DNA of 64,000 nt, taken from NCBI RefSeq assembly GCF_003719295.1, contig NZ_RFLW01000001.1, positions 1,444,955-1,508,954 of the forward strand, read 5' to 3'. A program made the translations under genes and the position numbers. The notes under the pieces were generated by a model, which did not search any database, had not been told where the DNA came from, and saw only the letters and a list, made by a program, of their open reading frames with translations. Below are positions 19,184 to 30,728 of this stretch, one piece after another (the stretch's first letter is position 1; every line of letters starts with the position of its first letter). This DNA is from Haliea alexandrii. GTDB lineage: Bacteria; Pseudomonadota; Gammaproteobacteria; Pseudomonadales; Halieaceae.

Positions 19184-20646
19184 GTGTCTCCGTTTTCTCC
19201 GGCGTCTGCCAGTTGCTCGTTGAGTAGATTGCTGACCATCTGCGGGTTGGCCTGTCCGCGGGACAGCTTCATGATCTGGCCCACAAAAAAGCCGGACAGC
19301 TTCTTGCGTCGCGTTTCATCAGCCGCCAGGTATTGTGCAACCTGCTCTGGATTGTCGCGGATAACCTCCGCCACCATCGCCTGCAGCGCACTGCTGTCGC
19401 TGACCTGGCGCAGTCCACGCGCTTCGATGATGCTGTCGGCGTCGCCTTCGCCGGCCCACATGGCCTCGAACACCTGCTTGCCGATCTTGCCGGAAATGCT
19501 GCCATCCAGAATGCGCTGCAACAGCGCCGCCAGCGCCGGTGCATCCACCGGGCTCTCGCTGAGCTGCAGGTCGTTGCGGTTGAGTTGCCCCAGCAGTTCC
19601 ACTTGCACCCAGTTGGCCGCAATCTTGGCATCGCCGCAGCCCTTCGCCACCGCTTCATAAAATTCGGCCAGTGGGCGTTCCGCGGCCAGTACCGTGGCAT
19701 CGTAGGCGCCCAGCCCGTAGTCGGCGATAAAGCGTTCACGCCGGGCGGCAGGCAATTCGGGCAGTCTGGCGCGGATGCTGTCTACCCAGCTCTGCTCAAT
19801 CACGATCGGCAGCAGGTCCGGCTCTGGAAAGTAGCGATAGTCGTTGGCGACTTCCTTGCTGCGCATGGAGCGGGTTTCGTCGCGGTCGGCATCATAGAGC
19901 CGTGTTTCCTGCACCACCTTGCCGCCGGATTCGAGAATGTCGGCCTGCCGCTCCACCTCGTGGTGGATGGCCTTTTCCACGAAACGGAAGGAGTTGACGT
20001 TCTTGATTTCGGCGCGCGTGCCAAGGGTGTCGCTGCCAGCCGGCCGCAGTGACAGGTTGATGTCACAGCGCATGGAACCCTCGGCCATGTTGCCGTCGGA
20101 TATGCCCAGGCTGGTCACCAGGCTGTGCAGCGTTTTCAGGTAGGCAACGGCTTCCTCTGCGCTGCGCAGATCGGGCTCGCTGACAATCTCCAGCAGCGGT
20201 GTGCCGGCGCGGTTGAGGTCGATGCCGGTCTGGTCGTGAAAGTCTTCGTGCAGCGACTTGCCCGCGTCCTCCTCAAGGTGGGCGCGGGTGATGCCAATAC
20301 GCCGCACGCTGCCATCCTCAAGCTGGATGTCGAAGTGACCGCGGCCCACGATAGGCTCCTGAAACTGACTGATCTGGTAGCCTTTGGGCAGGTCGGGGTA
20401 GAAGTAGTTCTTGCGGTCAAACACTGAACGCAAGCCTATTTCCGCACCGATGCCAAGGCCGAACATCACTGCGTAACGCACCGCCTGCTCGTTCAGCACC
20501 GGCAGCATACCGGGCATGGCGAGGTCGACGGCGCAGGCCTGGGTGTTGGGCTCGGCGCCGAAACGTGTGGCGGCGCCGGAGAAAATCTTCGACTGCGTGG
20601 CCAGTTGCAGGTGCACTTCCAGCCCGATCACCACTTCCCAGTTCAT
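19180..20646 (-). CDS. gatB: Asp-tRNA(Asn)/Glu-tRNA(Gln) amidotransferase subunit B
   Basis: The kinase-like tRNA-binding subunit of GatCAB, which amidates misacylated Glu-tRNA(Gln) or Asp-tRNA(Asn). The 488 residues begin with [12 protein letters not shown], include [17 protein letters not shown] and [12 protein letters not shown], and end in the helical YqeY-like tail with [10 protein letters not shown]. The start overlaps the gatA stop by 4 nt (ATGA). GatCAB implies that this organism uses indirect charging for at least one amide amino acid. Confidence 0.97.
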   Translation of the reverse strand: MNWEVVIGLEVHLQLATQSKIFSGAATRFGAEPNTQACAVDLAMPGMLPVLNEQAVRYAVMFGLGIGAEIGLRSVFDRKNYFYPDLPKGYQISQFQEPIVGRGHFDIQLEDGSVRRIGITRAHLEEDAGKSLHEDFHDQTGIDLNRAGTPLLEIVSEPDLRSAEEAVAYLKTLHSLVTSLGISDGNMAEGSMRCDINLSLRPAGSDTLGTRAEIKNVNSFRFVEKAIHHEVERQADILESGGKVVQETRLYDADRDETRSMRSKEVANDYRYFPEPDLLPIVIEQSWVDSIRARLPELPAARRERFIADYGLGAYDATVLAAERPLAEFYEAVAKGCGDAKIAANWVQVELLGQLNRNDLQLSESPVDAPALAALLQRILDGSISGKIGKQVFEAMWAGEGDADSIIEARGLRQVSDSSALQAMVAEVIRDNPEQVAQYLAADETRRKKLSGFFVGQIMKLSRGQANPQMVSNLLNEQLADAGENGDT

Positions 20647-22100
20647 AGGCCTGCCTCCGGCGGTGACTGCAGGTGCCAGTCACTCGCCTGCTGCAATTGG
20701 TGCGCCACATTCAGCAGGCGGGACTCGTCGAAATGCTGGCCGATGAGCTGCAGGCCAACGGGTAGTCCATTGACCTGGCCAGCCGGTACCGACATGGCGG
20801 GCAGGCCGGCCAGGTTGACCGCCAGGGTGTAGACATCCTCCAGATACATGGCCACCGGGTCGTTGGTTTTGGCGCCCAGGCCAAAGGCGGGGCCGGGGGT
20901 TGTAGGGCCGGCGATGACATCCACGTCGGTGAAGGCATCGAGGAAATCCTGGCGAATCAGTCGTCGCACCTGCTGTGCCTTGCGGTAGTAGGCATCGTAG
21001 TAGCCGGCGGACAGCGCGTAGGTGCCGACCAGTATGCGTCGCTTCACTTCGTCGCCAAAGCCTTCCTGCCGGCTGCGCGTATACAGGTCGTGCAGGTTGC
21101 GGGGGTTCTCGCAGCGGTGCCCGTAGCGCACGCCGTCGTAGCGGGACAGGTTGGTAGAGGCTTCGGCCGGCGCAATGATGTAGTAGGTGGGAATGCTGAG
21201 CCCGGTGTGGGGCAGGGCGATGTCCACCAGTGTTGCGCCCTGCTGCTCCAGCAGGGCCAGGGCGGCGCGAATACGCTCACCGGTAGCCTGTTCCAGGCCT
21301 TCGCCAAAATATTCCCGCGGCAGCCCTATGCGCAGCCCGGACAGCGGCTGGGCAAGCTGGGCCGTGTAGTCCTCTACCGGCTGTTCCGATGAGGTTGAGT
21401 CCTGGGGGTCGAAGCCAGCGATAGCGTTGAGCAGCAGGGCGCAATCCTCGGCACTGCGCGCCATGGGCCCGCCCTGGTCGAGGCTGGAGGCGTAGGCCAC
21501 CATGCCCAGGCGCGAAACCCGGCCATAGGTGGGTTTGAGCCCGGTGATACCGCAGAAGGCGGCTGGCTGACGGATGGAGCCGCCGGTGTCAGTGCCGGTA
21601 GCCAGCGGTGCGAGGCGCGCTGCAACAGCCGCAGCGGAGCCGCCGGACGAGCCTCCGGGCACCCGGCTGGTATCCCAGGGGTTGCGGCTGCTGCCGTAGA
21701 AACTGGTTTCACTGGATGAGCCCATGGCGAACTCATCCATGTTGGTCTTGCCCAGCAGCACCGTGCCGGCATCCCGCAGGCGCCGGGTGACTGTGGCATC
21801 ATACGGGGGAACGAAATTGTCGAGCATTTTCGAGCCGCAGCTGGTGCGCAGTCCGCTGGTGCAGAAGATATCCTTGTGCGCCAGTGGGATGCCCAGCAGG
21901 GGTGCCTTCTCGCCGGCTGCCAGGCGCGTATCGGCCTGCCTGGCAGCGTCCAGGGCACCCACTTCATCAACCGAGATGAAGCTGTTGTAGTGTGGATCCA
22001 GCGCCCGGATGCGCTGCAGGCAATGCCGGGTCAGCTCGGTGCTGGAAAAATCCCGGTTGCGCAAGCCGAGCGCGAGCGCTGCGACAGAAAGATCATGCAT
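20643..22100 (-). CDS. gatA: Asp-tRNA(Asn)/Glu-tRNA(Gln) amidotransferase subunit A
   Basis: Amidase-signature subunit that frees ammonia from glutamine. The 485-residue product holds the Ser-cisSer-Lys triad: Lys in [11 protein letters not shown], and the two serines in the glycine/serine-rich stretch [12 protein letters not shown] through [13 protein letters not shown]. The ATG at 22100 gives the family N-terminus [14 protein letters not shown] and typical length; a TTG at 22136 would overlap gatC and add 12 unsupported residues. gatB follows with a 4-nt overlap. Confidence 0.96.
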   Translation of the reverse strand: MHDLSVAALALGLRNRDFSSTELTRHCLQRIRALDPHYNSFISVDEVGALDAARQADTRLAAGEKAPLLGIPLAHKDIFCTSGLRTSCGSKMLDNFVPPYDATVTRRLRDAGTVLLGKTNMDEFAMGSSSETSFYGSSRNPWDTSRVPGGSSGGSAAAVAARLAPLATGTDTGGSIRQPAAFCGITGLKPTYGRVSRLGMVAYASSLDQGGPMARSAEDCALLLNAIAGFDPQDSTSSEQPVEDYTAQLAQPLSGLRIGLPREYFGEGLEQATGERIRAALALLEQQGATLVDIALPHTGLSIPTYYIIAPAEASTNLSRYDGVRYGHRCENPRNLHDLYTRSRQEGFGDEVKRRILVGTYALSAGYYDAYYRKAQQVRRLIRQDFLDAFTDVDVIAGPTTPGPAFGLGAKTNDPVAMYLEDVYTLAVNLAGLPAMSVPAGQVNGLPVGLQLIGQHFDESRLLNVAHQLQQASDWHLQSPPEAGL

Positions 22101-22128
22101 GTGATGTCCCGAGGGCGGCGCTGCCGCT

Positions 22129-22416
22129 TCATTCAATGACTTTGGGTACCAGGTAGAGGCCGTTTTCCACCGCTGGGGCTATGGCCTGGAAGGCCTCGCG
22201 CTGATTGGCCTCGGTGACCGCATCCACGCGCAGGCGCTGCACGGCATCCAGCGGATTGGCCATGGGTTCCACGGCTGCGGTGTCTACAGACTGCAGCTGA
22301 TCGACGAGACCGAGAATGGTGGCAATGCGCGCCGTGACCTCTGCGGCTTCCTCGACGGGGATACGCACCCGCGCCAGTTCGGCCAGTTTTTCAATGTCGT
22401 CCTGGTGTACTGTCAT
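22129..22416 (-). CDS. gatC: Asp-tRNA(Asn)/Glu-tRNA(Gln) amidotransferase subunit C
   Basis: The small subunit that stabilises GatA and links it to GatB. The 95 residues start [19 protein letters not shown] and contain the conserved [18 protein letters not shown] and a terminal [12 protein letters not shown], all typical. The ATG at 22416 gives the usual length; an open frame continues 12 codons upstream without family support. It is the first gene of gatCAB and diverges from mreB. Confidence 0.95.
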   Translation of the reverse strand: MTVHQDDIEKLAELARVRIPVEEAAEVTARIATILGLVDQLQSVDTAAVEPMANPLDAVQRLRVDAVTEANQREAFQAIAPAVENGLYLVPKVIE

Positions 22417-23694
<1,278 letters not shown>

Positions 23695-23714
23695 GGCACG
23701 CGGCGGGGGCTGAT

Positions 23715-24569
23715 ATCAAGCCGCTATTTCTCAAGGAATCCCATCTTGGCCTGCGCATCTCGCTGGCGGCGCTGGTCGTGGTATGCCTGATCGCCGCTGA
23801 CCTGCGCTATAACAAGCTTGAACACGGCCGTGCGATACTCGACACGCTGGTGGCCCCCGTGATCTGGATCGCCGACATCCCGGCACGTCTCGTGCAGTGG
23901 CAGGATACGCATATTCGCTCCCGCGGGCGTTTGCTGGAAGACAATGCCCGGCTGCAGCGGGAAAACCTCCTGCTGCAGGGCCGTTCACTGCAAATGGCCT
24001 CACTGCAGGCGGAAAACACGCGCCTGCGCGGGCTACTCAACTCCACGGCCATGCTGCGCAATGATGTGCTGGTGGCTGAGCTGATCGGCGTCTCCCCCGA
24101 CCCCATGCGGCATCAGCTGGTGTTGAACAAGGGCAGCACGGATGGCCTGTATGTCGGACAGCCATTGATTGATGCCGACGGACTGATGGGCCAGGTGGTT
24201 GAGGTTGGCGAAGTGACGTCCCGTGTGTTGCTGTTGACTGATCTTACGCACTCCGTGCCAGTGCAGGTGAACCGCAATGGTTTGCGCGCTATCGCCGAGG
24301 GCACTGGCTCGCTGGACGCGCTTGAAGTACAGCACATCTCGGCAACGACTGATATTCGTGAAGGCGACCTGCTGGTAAGTTCTGGCCTCGGGGGCCGTTT
24401 CCCTGTGGGCTACCCGATCGCGGAGGTTGTGCTGGTGCAGAGAGATCCTGGTCAGGCCTTCGCTCGCGTGCTGGCGCGGCCCACAGCGGCCCTCAACCGC
24501 AGTCGTCATGTGTTGCTGGTATTCACCAACGCGACAGAGGAAGCGGCGCCCTCGCAGGATCTGCCGTGA
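23715..24569 (+). CDS. mreC: Rod-shape-determining protein MreC (apparent ATC start)
   Basis: Bitopic membrane protein linking MreB to the periplasmic wall-building enzymes. The homologous N-terminus IKPLFLKESHLGLRISLAAL, a membrane helix, a coiled coil (residues about 68-105) and the periplasmic beta domains are all present. The frame is open from 23676, but no ATG, GTG or TTG occurs before GTG 23778, which would cut the protein inside its membrane helix. The ATC at 23715 falls exactly where other MreC proteins start and has a GGCGGGGG run about 5 nt upstream. I therefore annotate 284 residues from ATC; a sequence error is the main alternative. It is followed by mreD with a GTGA overlap. Confidence 0.85.
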   Translation: MKPLFLKESHLGLRISLAALVVVCLIAADLRYNKLEHGRAILDTLVAPVIWIADIPARLVQWQDTHIRSRGRLLEDNARLQRENLLLQGRSLQMASLQAENTRLRGLLNSTAMLRNDVLVAELIGVSPDPMRHQLVLNKGSTDGLYVGQPLIDADGLMGQVVEVGEVTSRVLLLTDLTHSVPVQVNRNGLRAIAEGTGSLDALEVQHISATTDIREGDLLVSSGLGGRFPVGYPIAEVVLVQRDPGQAFARVLARPTAALNRSRHVLLVFTNATEEAAPSQDLP

Positions 24570-25054
24570 CAGCCGGCAACGGGGTGGTGTTCACCGTTGT
24601 TGTGGCGAGTTTTCTGGTTGCCGCCCTGTTGGCTGTGGTGCCGTTGCCGGCCTGGTTGCAATGGGCACGCCCGGAATGGGTTGCCCTCACATTATTGTAC
24701 TGGTGCCTTGCGCTGCCACACCGGGTGGGCATATTCACCGCGCTGCTGCTCGGTGTGCTGGTGGACGCCCTGGAGGGGGCGGTGCTCGGGCAGAATGCAT
24801 TTTCGCTCACTGTGTTGGCGCTGTGCGCCCTGCTGGTGTACCAGCGTCTGCGGGTCTTCAGCCTGTGGCAACAGTGTGGTGTGGTGTTTGTCGTCATTGG
24901 GTTGCACCAGCTGATCGGTCAGTGGGTGCAGAATCTCGAGGGTGCAGGTGCGCGCAGCCTGCTGTTCCTGCTACCCGCACTGTCCAGTGCCTTGCTCTGG
25001 CCGGTGGTGTTGCAGGTGTTGCGCAGTGTGCGCCGCTATTACCGGATTACCTGA
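24566..25054 (+). CDS. mreD: Rod-shape-determining membrane protein MreD
   Basis: A 162-residue inner-membrane protein with about five helices, the normal size and shape for MreD, a partner of MreC in the elongation machinery. The sequence contains RPEWVALTLLYWCLALPHRVG followed by GVLVDALEGAVLGQNAF, a conserved MreD pattern. The GTG start overlaps the mreC stop by 4 nt, so synthesis is coupled. maf starts 2 nt after its stop. Confidence 0.93.
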   Translation: MTAGNGVVFTVVVASFLVAALLAVVPLPAWLQWARPEWVALTLLYWCLALPHRVGIFTALLLGVLVDALEGAVLGQNAFSLTVLALCALLVYQRLRVFSLWQQCGVVFVVIGLHQLIGQWVQNLEGAGARSLLFLLPALSSALLWPVVLQVLRSVRRYYRIT

Positions 25055-25056
25055 TC

Positions 25057-25647
25057 ATGTTACTTCTGATTCTCGCCTCTGCCTCGCCCCGCCGCCAGGA
25101 ATTGCTCGCTCAACTCGGCGTGCATTTTGCGGTGGACCCGGCTGACATCGACGAAACAGCGCAACCGGGTGAGGCGGCGCAGGACTACGTTGTGCGCATG
25201 GCGCGGGAAAAGGCCGCCGCGGTGCGCAGCCGCCGCAGCTCCGGCGAGCTTGTGCTCGCCGCCGACACCACCGTGGTGATCGATGACGATATTCTCGGCA
25301 AGCCTGCCGACCATTTCTCCGGCCTCGGTATTCTCGCCCGCCTCAGCGGGCGCACCCACCAGGTCATCACGGCTGTCTGTCTGGCCCATGCGGATGGCTA
25401 CGCCGAGTTTGCCGTGGAAACCCGTGTAACCTTCGTCAACCTGACCCGGGAGCTCTGCGAGAGCTATCTTGCAACCGAGGAGCCCTGGGATAAAGCGGGT
25501 AGCTACGGTATCCAGGGGCTGGGTGGCGCCCTGGTGCGCGGTATTGAGGGCAGCTACAGCAATGTGGTGGGTTTGCCCCTGGCGGAAACCCGGGAGCTGC
25601 TCGCTGCTCACGGTGTCGCCGGTCGCCTCGGGCCTGTCGATGCATGA
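25057..25647 (+). CDS. maf: Maf-family nucleotide pyrophosphatase
   Basis: Removes non-canonical or methylated nucleotides by hydrolysing the triphosphate to monophosphate. The 196-residue protein has the Maf signature ASASPRRQELL at its start, the DTTVVIDDDILGKP motif and the WDKAGSYGIQGLGG motif. Gammaproteobacterial Maf at this position (after mreD) acts mainly on dTTP/UTP and is often called YhdE. The ATG at 25057 begins exactly at the conserved LLLILASASP. Its 3' end overlaps the next start by 8 nt. Confidence 0.95.
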   Translation: MLLLILASASPRRQELLAQLGVHFAVDPADIDETAQPGEAAQDYVVRMAREKAAAVRSRRSSGELVLAADTTVVIDDDILGKPADHFSGLGILARLSGRTHQVITAVCLAHADGYAEFAVETRVTFVNLTRELCESYLATEEPWDKAGSYGIQGLGGALVRGIEGSYSNVVGLPLAETRELLAAHGVAGRLGPVDA

Positions 25648-26812
25648 CGATATTCTGATCAGCGCCAGCCGCGATTGGCAAGGTATGGCGCGTGTAAGCG
25701 GTGGGGCACTGCAGGAGTTGTGTCTTGAGCGGCGCGACAGCCCTGCCCGGGTCGGTGCCATTTATCGCGGTTACGTGACGCGGCTACTCCCGGGAATGGC
25801 GGCCGGCTTCGTCGAATTGGCACCCGGGGTGCAGGGCCTGTTGTCGCTGCCGGAGCGCGCGCCCGACGGGCGCTCATCGCCCGTGCTGCGCCAGGGGCAG
25901 AAGCTGCTGGTGCAGGTCACCCGGGATACCGTGGGGGACAAACAGCCCCGTCTTGATCTCGATCTCGCAGTGCCCGGCCCCCACCTCGTCCTGCTGGCGG
26001 GGCATTCGCGCCCATCCCTCTCGCGCCGTATCGAAGATCCGTTAACCCGCCGTCGGCTGGGTAACCTTCTGGCAGTGCTGGCGGCGGACTTCGAGGGCGC
26101 GTCGCTGCTGGCGCGCACAGCGGCGGCAGATGTTGCAGAGTCGCTGTTGCGCGACGAGGCTGCCCGGCTTGCGACGACCTGGCGCGAGCTGCAAGACGCG
26201 GGCGCGCGGGACGAGCCCGCGCAGCGCGTTTGGCCGGAACTGCCATTTGCCCAGCGCGTGTTGCGGGACTACGCCGGGCCGGTGCCGCGCGCGATTCGGG
26301 TGGACGACACTGCCACGGCAAACGCGCTTCGCGCCTGGTGTGCGCTACAGCGCCCCGCCCTTGCGCCGCTGGTAGAACACGACGGTGGGCGTCATTCATT
26401 GTTCGCACGCCACGGTGTGGACAGGGCCATTGAGGCGCTGCTGCAGCCCCGGGTTCCGCTGCCCTCCGGGGGCAGTTTGATCATCGAGGAAACGGCAGCG
26501 ATGACGACCGTGGACGTTAACACCGGCGCTAGCAGCGACCGCAGCGGTGCCCCACTCACGGCCAATCTGGAAGCGGCGGAAGCCATTCCCCGGCAATTGC
26601 GGTTGCGCGGCATTGGCGGTCTGGTGGCGGTCGATTTCATTTCGCTCGCCGATCCCGCGGCGTGGCGGCGGGTGGTGGCGTTGTTGCAGCAGCTGCTGGC
26701 AGAAGATGGCACCTGTCGTCGTGTGCACCGGGCAGACCCGCTCGCTGTGGTGCTTTTCACCCGCAAGCAAACGGGCCCCTCGCTTTCCGCAATGGTCGCT
26801 GCCGGTGACTGA
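25640..26812 (+). CDS. rng: Ribonuclease G, short form lacking zinc-link and C-terminal domain
   Basis: Endoribonuclease of the RNase E/G family. The 390 residues carry an S1 domain (about 36-72), the 5'-phosphate sensor with Arg159-Thr160, and the catalytic DNase I-like domain with Asp292 (TTVDVNTG) and Asp332 (VAVDFISL). The protein stops at about the residue where E. coli RNase G continues with CPTCHGRG, the zinc-link, and about 90 residues of the small dimerisation domain. The stop is followed directly by yhdP, whose GTG start overlaps by 8 nt, and the missing domain is not found in another frame. The catalytic core appears intact; its oligomeric state is uncertain. Confidence 0.88.
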   Translation: MHDDILISASRDWQGMARVSGGALQELCLERRDSPARVGAIYRGYVTRLLPGMAAGFVELAPGVQGLLSLPERAPDGRSSPVLRQGQKLLVQVTRDTVGDKQPRLDLDLAVPGPHLVLLAGHSRPSLSRRIEDPLTRRRLGNLLAVLAADFEGASLLARTAAADVAESLLRDEAARLATTWRELQDAGARDEPAQRVWPELPFAQRVLRDYAGPVPRAIRVDDTATANALRAWCALQRPALAPLVEHDGGRHSLFARHGVDRAIEALLQPRVPLPSGGSLIIEETAAMTTVDVNTGASSDRSGAPLTANLEAAEAIPRQLRLRGIGGLVAVDFISLADPAAWRRVVALLQQLLAEDGTCRRVHRADPLAVVLFTRKQTGPSLSAMVAAGD

Positions 26813-29800
26813 GCCCCTGTCCATCTACCATCGCATAAGCCGCTTGCTGTGGCGCGGTATGGTTGCCACGGTGGTTGCGCTGGCGGTGTATGTCAGCGCG
26901 GGTCGTGTATTGGTGGGTATGGTTGCAGCAAACCAGCATTGGCTTATACAGAACCTGAGTGCTCGCGTGCCGTTTGATATCGAGCGTGGTGCAGTGGCGG
27001 CAGAATGGCACGGCTTCGGCCCCGAGCTGGTTTTCCGCGATCTGCAACTGGTTTTCGCTGACGGTGAACCACTGACGCTCGGCGGTGGCCGTGTCGCCAT
27101 TGATGTGTGGGGGAGCCTGTTGCAGGGCTCCTTGCGTATTGGCCATTTACGTCTCAGCGAGTTGTTGCTGTCGGGAGAAATTACGGCAAGCGGTGAATTC
27201 AGGCTCATGGGGCTGGGCGGTGGCGGTGGCGATGCCGCAGCGCGCTTGCAGGCTCTGTTGCTCGATAGCCGGCATGTGACCCTGGAAAACAATACGCTTT
27301 ATCTGCAGTCTCCGGCAGCGCAACAGGAAGTGTTGAGCCTCAACCTGGCCCTGCAGCGCGACGGTAGCCGTCGGCAACTGCGGGCCACGCTGGACGCGGT
27401 GGATGGCAGCCACATTCGCATACTCGCAGATGGCATTGGCGACCCGCTGTCCCCCGCGCGCTACGACGGCGTGGTGTATATCAACGCGGCACTCGCCGAC
27501 CTCGCCAACCTCGACCGCTGGCGGTCACTCTGGGGGCAGCCGTTGCCGCTCGGTGCCACGGGCAAGGCGTTGGTGGAGGGCTGGCTGGACTGGAACGGTA
27601 AGATGTCGGATTTGCGCTGGAGGCTGTCGGGCGAGGATCTGGTCTTGCGAGGGGCAACTGGAGGATGGTCGCTGCCGGTGGAACGACTCAGTCTGGAGGC
27701 GAGCCTGCAGCAGCAGGGTCAGCGGTTGGGTGTTTTTGTCTCTGACCTGCAGATTGCGCACGCGGGCAGTCAGCTCGCGGTACCGCGGTTGCAGATTGAC
27801 GTCTGGGGCGATTCCCTGCGTGTGCGTGGGCGCGCGTTGCCGCTGACCGAAACCGCAGGTCTGGTGCAAGCGGCCGGCGTGTTACCGGAGGGCCTCGCCA
27901 CCGTACTGAGTGACCTGCAGCCCGGCGGTGAGTTGCGCGAGCTGCAGTTCACCCTCGACGACATGACAACGGACCTGCCTGCGTGGGACCTGTCGTTCGG
28001 CTTTGCCGATGTATCCCTCGCGTCCTGGCGCGGTGCGCCTGGCGTTACGGGCGCCAGTGGTCACCTGCAGTTGGCGCCGTCGCGCGGTCACCTGACGCTC
28101 GACAGCGAGGCTATCACGCTCGACTTCCCCACGGTGTTCAGTGAGGCGCTGGCTTACCGCGAGCTGTTTGGCAGCCTTGACATCACGTGGTCAGAGACCG
28201 GCGTGGCGCTCGACAGCGGCCTGCTTACCGCCGTGGGTGAGGAGGGGGAAGCGCACGCGCTGCTGGGTTTGTGGATTCCACTGGCGGCCACGCAGACCGG
28301 GATAGAAATGGATTTGCTGGTGGGGCTGCGCGATTCGGATGCGCGCTATCGGCAGCGCTACCTGCCGTATATCCTCAATGACAGGTTGTTGACATGGCTC
28401 GAAAGCAGCGTGCAACAGGCAACGCTCGACGCCGGTGGATTTATCTGGCGCGGCAGCCTGCGTCCTGGCCTGCCCACCCGGCGCACGGTGCAACTGTTCT
28501 TTGCGCTGCGCGATGCCGAGCTGGCCTATCACCCTCGGTGGCCCGCCCTGTCCGTACCCGAAGGCACCGTGCTGATTGATGATGCCCAGGTCAGCGTGTG
28601 GGCGGATCAGGCTCAGCTCTATTCCTCCACAGTCAGCGGCGTGTCCGCGGAAACCTGGCGTACACCGGCGGGGCGGATGCGGTTGGCCATTGCGGCCAGT
28701 GGCAAGGGCAGCGCCGCGGATGGACTCAGGGTCATCAATCAATCGCCCCTCGACGATACGATGCAAGGCGCACTGCAGCAATGGTCTGCAACAGGCGACC
28801 TGCAGCTCGACCTCTCGCTCGATTTACCACTTGAGGACGCCGGCTTGCCAACACAGGTGGCACTGGAGCTTGCCCTGGCAAACGGTGAACTCGCCATTCG
28901 TCCCGGGGGGCTGGATATCGACGGGCTGGGGGGCCAATTGCGGTATACCAGCGCGGAGGGGTTTGTCGCCGAAGACGTCACGGCCCGGCTGTGGGGGCGT
29001 GAGCTCGATGTCACACTGACGCAACGTGCCGACCGCGCCGATGGAAAAGCCCCAGGGGTGGGTGTGGCGCTCGCCGGCGATATTGCCATGGCGTCGTTGC
29101 GTGACTGGCTGGGGGGCGCACTCCCGCAGTGGGTGACGGGTGAAGCACCGGTGACGGCAGCGCTGGATTTTGTGCCCGGCGCCCGGCCACAGTTACGGGC
29201 GCGCTCATCCCTGCTCGGCGTTGCGCTGGCGCTGCCGGAAACCTGGGGTAAGCCGCCTGACGAAGCCCTCCCGTTTACGCTGGACAGCAGCCTGGGCAGC
29301 GGTCCGGTGATGCTGGAACTGCGTGCGGCCGATCGGGCGTGGGCGCGGGCGGTGCTGCGCGAAGGAGAGCTGGATGCCGTCTCCCTCGGTCTGCAGGACC
29401 AGCCGCTGCCGCCTGTGTCAGGGACTCTGCGCCTTTCCGGCCATGCAGCCCTGCTGGATATTGATGCCTGGCACGCCGTTCTCGCGCCGCTAATGCCGCC
29501 CACAACGGCGCCCGCAACCGCCGCAGCGCCCCTGCAGCTGAACGTGGAGCAGCTCTTGGTGGATAGCCTGCTGTTTGCCGGCCAGGATTGGCGGGACACA
29601 CTCATTGATGTGCAGCAAACGAGCGCAGGCTGGCGCGGGACCTTTGAGGCGCCCTGGCTGCGTACGGCGGTGAGTGCCGACACGGGCCTGTCCAGCCTGG
29701 TGTTCAATGTCGACTGGCTGGATGTTGCCGGCCTGGGGCGTAGCGGCGGCGAGGCCCCCGATCCCGGCGCCATCAGCGATTGGCCGGATATTGATGTTGC

Positions 29801-30728
29801 CATTGCCGAGCTGCTGCGCGGCGGTCGCCCCCTGGGCCAGCTGTCGTTCGCCCTGCGCCCGGGAGAGCGGCGCCTGCAGGTGCAGCAATTGCAGGGCCGG
29901 CTAGCCGATTTGCAGATTGCGTCTGACCCTGCCCCCGAGCTGTCCTGGTCTGACCAGGGGACGCGCCTGCGCATGGATCTGGTCGCCGGTGACCTGGCTG
30001 CTACGCTAACGGCGCTGGGTTACGAGGCTATTGTCGAAACAGAACAGGGCCGTTTCGATGTCGATATGCAGTGGCCCGGCGCGCCCCAGCAGTTCTCCCT
30101 GGCGGATGCGAGCGGTGGCCTGACGCTGGCGCTTGAGAACGGTCGTTTCCTGAATGCCTCAGCGGGTACATCGGGCGCGCTGCGGGTGGTGAGTATTCTG
30201 GACCTGGCGGATATTGTGCAGCGCCTGAGTCTGACGCAGTGGTTTGAGTCAGGTATTCCCTTTGACCGCATGAGCGGTGAATTGCGTGTGCAGGACGGCG
30301 TTATTCGCGTGCCGCAGATCGCGGTAACCGGCGCTGGCTCCAGCTTCCGTTTCAGTGGCCGTTCGAATATCGCCTCGCGGGAGCTTGATGGGGAGCTTGT
30401 CGCCACGCTGCCTGTGGCCAATAACCTGCCCTGGGTCGCCGCCCTCACTGCGGGGCTGCCCGTGGCGGCGGGGGTGTTCGTGGTCAGCAAGCTGTTCGAG
30501 AAGCAGGTCTCGCAGCTGTCCAGCGCCGTGTACCGCATTGCCGGAACATGGCAGGAGCCCGCGGTGCGGCTGGACCGTATTTTCGATACGCGTGACGGCG
30601 CTGCACAGGATCGTGTTGTGCCTGCGCCCGAGTCAGCCGCAGACGGTGAGACGACTCAGGATGCGTCGTCGTCGCCCGCTTCCGGCGCAGCGCCTTCGCC
30701 GGCGGCCGATGAGAGCTCGCGCAGATAG
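26805..30728 (+). CDS. yhdP: AsmA-like envelope protein YhdP
   Basis: A very large (1307-residue) inner-membrane anchored periplasmic protein of the AsmA/TamB-like group, thought to carry phospholipid from the inner to the outer membrane. A single N-terminal helix (about 19-38) is followed by repeated beta-rich segments of the DUF3971 type and an AsmA-like C-terminal part, with SIPFDRMSGELRVQDG-like sequence near residue 1155. The GTG at 26805 overlaps the rng stop. The last 25 residues are low-complexity Ser/Ala/Pro and lie antisense to the end of yjgA. Length is close to E. coli YhdP. Confidence 0.93.
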   Translation: MTEPLSIYHRISRLLWRGMVATVVALAVYVSAGRVLVGMVAANQHWLIQNLSARVPFDIERGAVAAEWHGFGPELVFRDLQLVFADGEPLTLGGGRVAIDVWGSLLQGSLRIGHLRLSELLLSGEITASGEFRLMGLGGGGGDAAARLQALLLDSRHVTLENNTLYLQSPAAQQEVLSLNLALQRDGSRRQLRATLDAVDGSHIRILADGIGDPLSPARYDGVVYINAALADLANLDRWRSLWGQPLPLGATGKALVEGWLDWNGKMSDLRWRLSGEDLVLRGATGGWSLPVERLSLEASLQQQGQRLGVFVSDLQIAHAGSQLAVPRLQIDVWGDSLRVRGRALPLTETAGLVQAAGVLPEGLATVLSDLQPGGELRELQFTLDDMTTDLPAWDLSFGFADVSLASWRGAPGVTGASGHLQLAPSRGHLTLDSEAITLDFPTVFSEALAYRELFGSLDITWSETGVALDSGLLTAVGEEGEAHALLGLWIPLAATQTGIEMDLLVGLRDSDARYRQRYLPYILNDRLLTWLESSVQQATLDAGGFIWRGSLRPGLPTRRTVQLFFALRDAELAYHPRWPALSVPEGTVLIDDAQVSVWADQAQLYSSTVSGVSAETWRTPAGRMRLAIAASGKGSAADGLRVINQSPLDDTMQGALQQWSATGDLQLDLSLDLPLEDAGLPTQVALELALANGELAIRPGGLDIDGLGGQLRYTSAEGFVAEDVTARLWGRELDVTLTQRADRADGKAPGVGVALAGDIAMASLRDWLGGALPQWVTGEAPVTAALDFVPGARPQLRARSSLLGVALALPETWGKPPDEALPFTLDSSLGSGPVMLELRAADRAWARAVLREGELDAVSLGLQDQPLPPVSGTLRLSGHAALLDIDAWHAVLAPLMPPTTAPATAAAPLQLNVEQLLVDSLLFAGQDWRDTLIDVQQTSAGWRGTFEAPWLRTAVSADTGLSSLVFNVDWLDVAGLGRSGGEAPDPGAISDWPDIDVAIAELLRGGRPLGQLSFALRPGERRLQVQQLQGRLADLQIASDPAPELSWSDQGTRLRMDLVAGDLAATLTALGYEAIVETEQGRFDVDMQWPGAPQQFSLADASGGLTLALENGRFLNASAGTSGALRVVSILDLADIVQRLSLTQWFESGIPFDRMSGELRVQDGVIRVPQIAVTGAGSSFRFSGRSNIASRELDGELVATLPVANNLPWVAALTAGLPVAAGVFVVSKLFEKQVSQLSSAVYRIAGTWQEPAVRLDRIFDTRDGAAQDRVVPAPESAADGETTQDASSSPASGAAPSPAADESSRR

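Noticed and set aside
24427-25056. Extension of maf upstream through mreD
   Set aside because: It is Arg/Cys-rich shadow sequence; the Maf signature begins at the ATG 25057.
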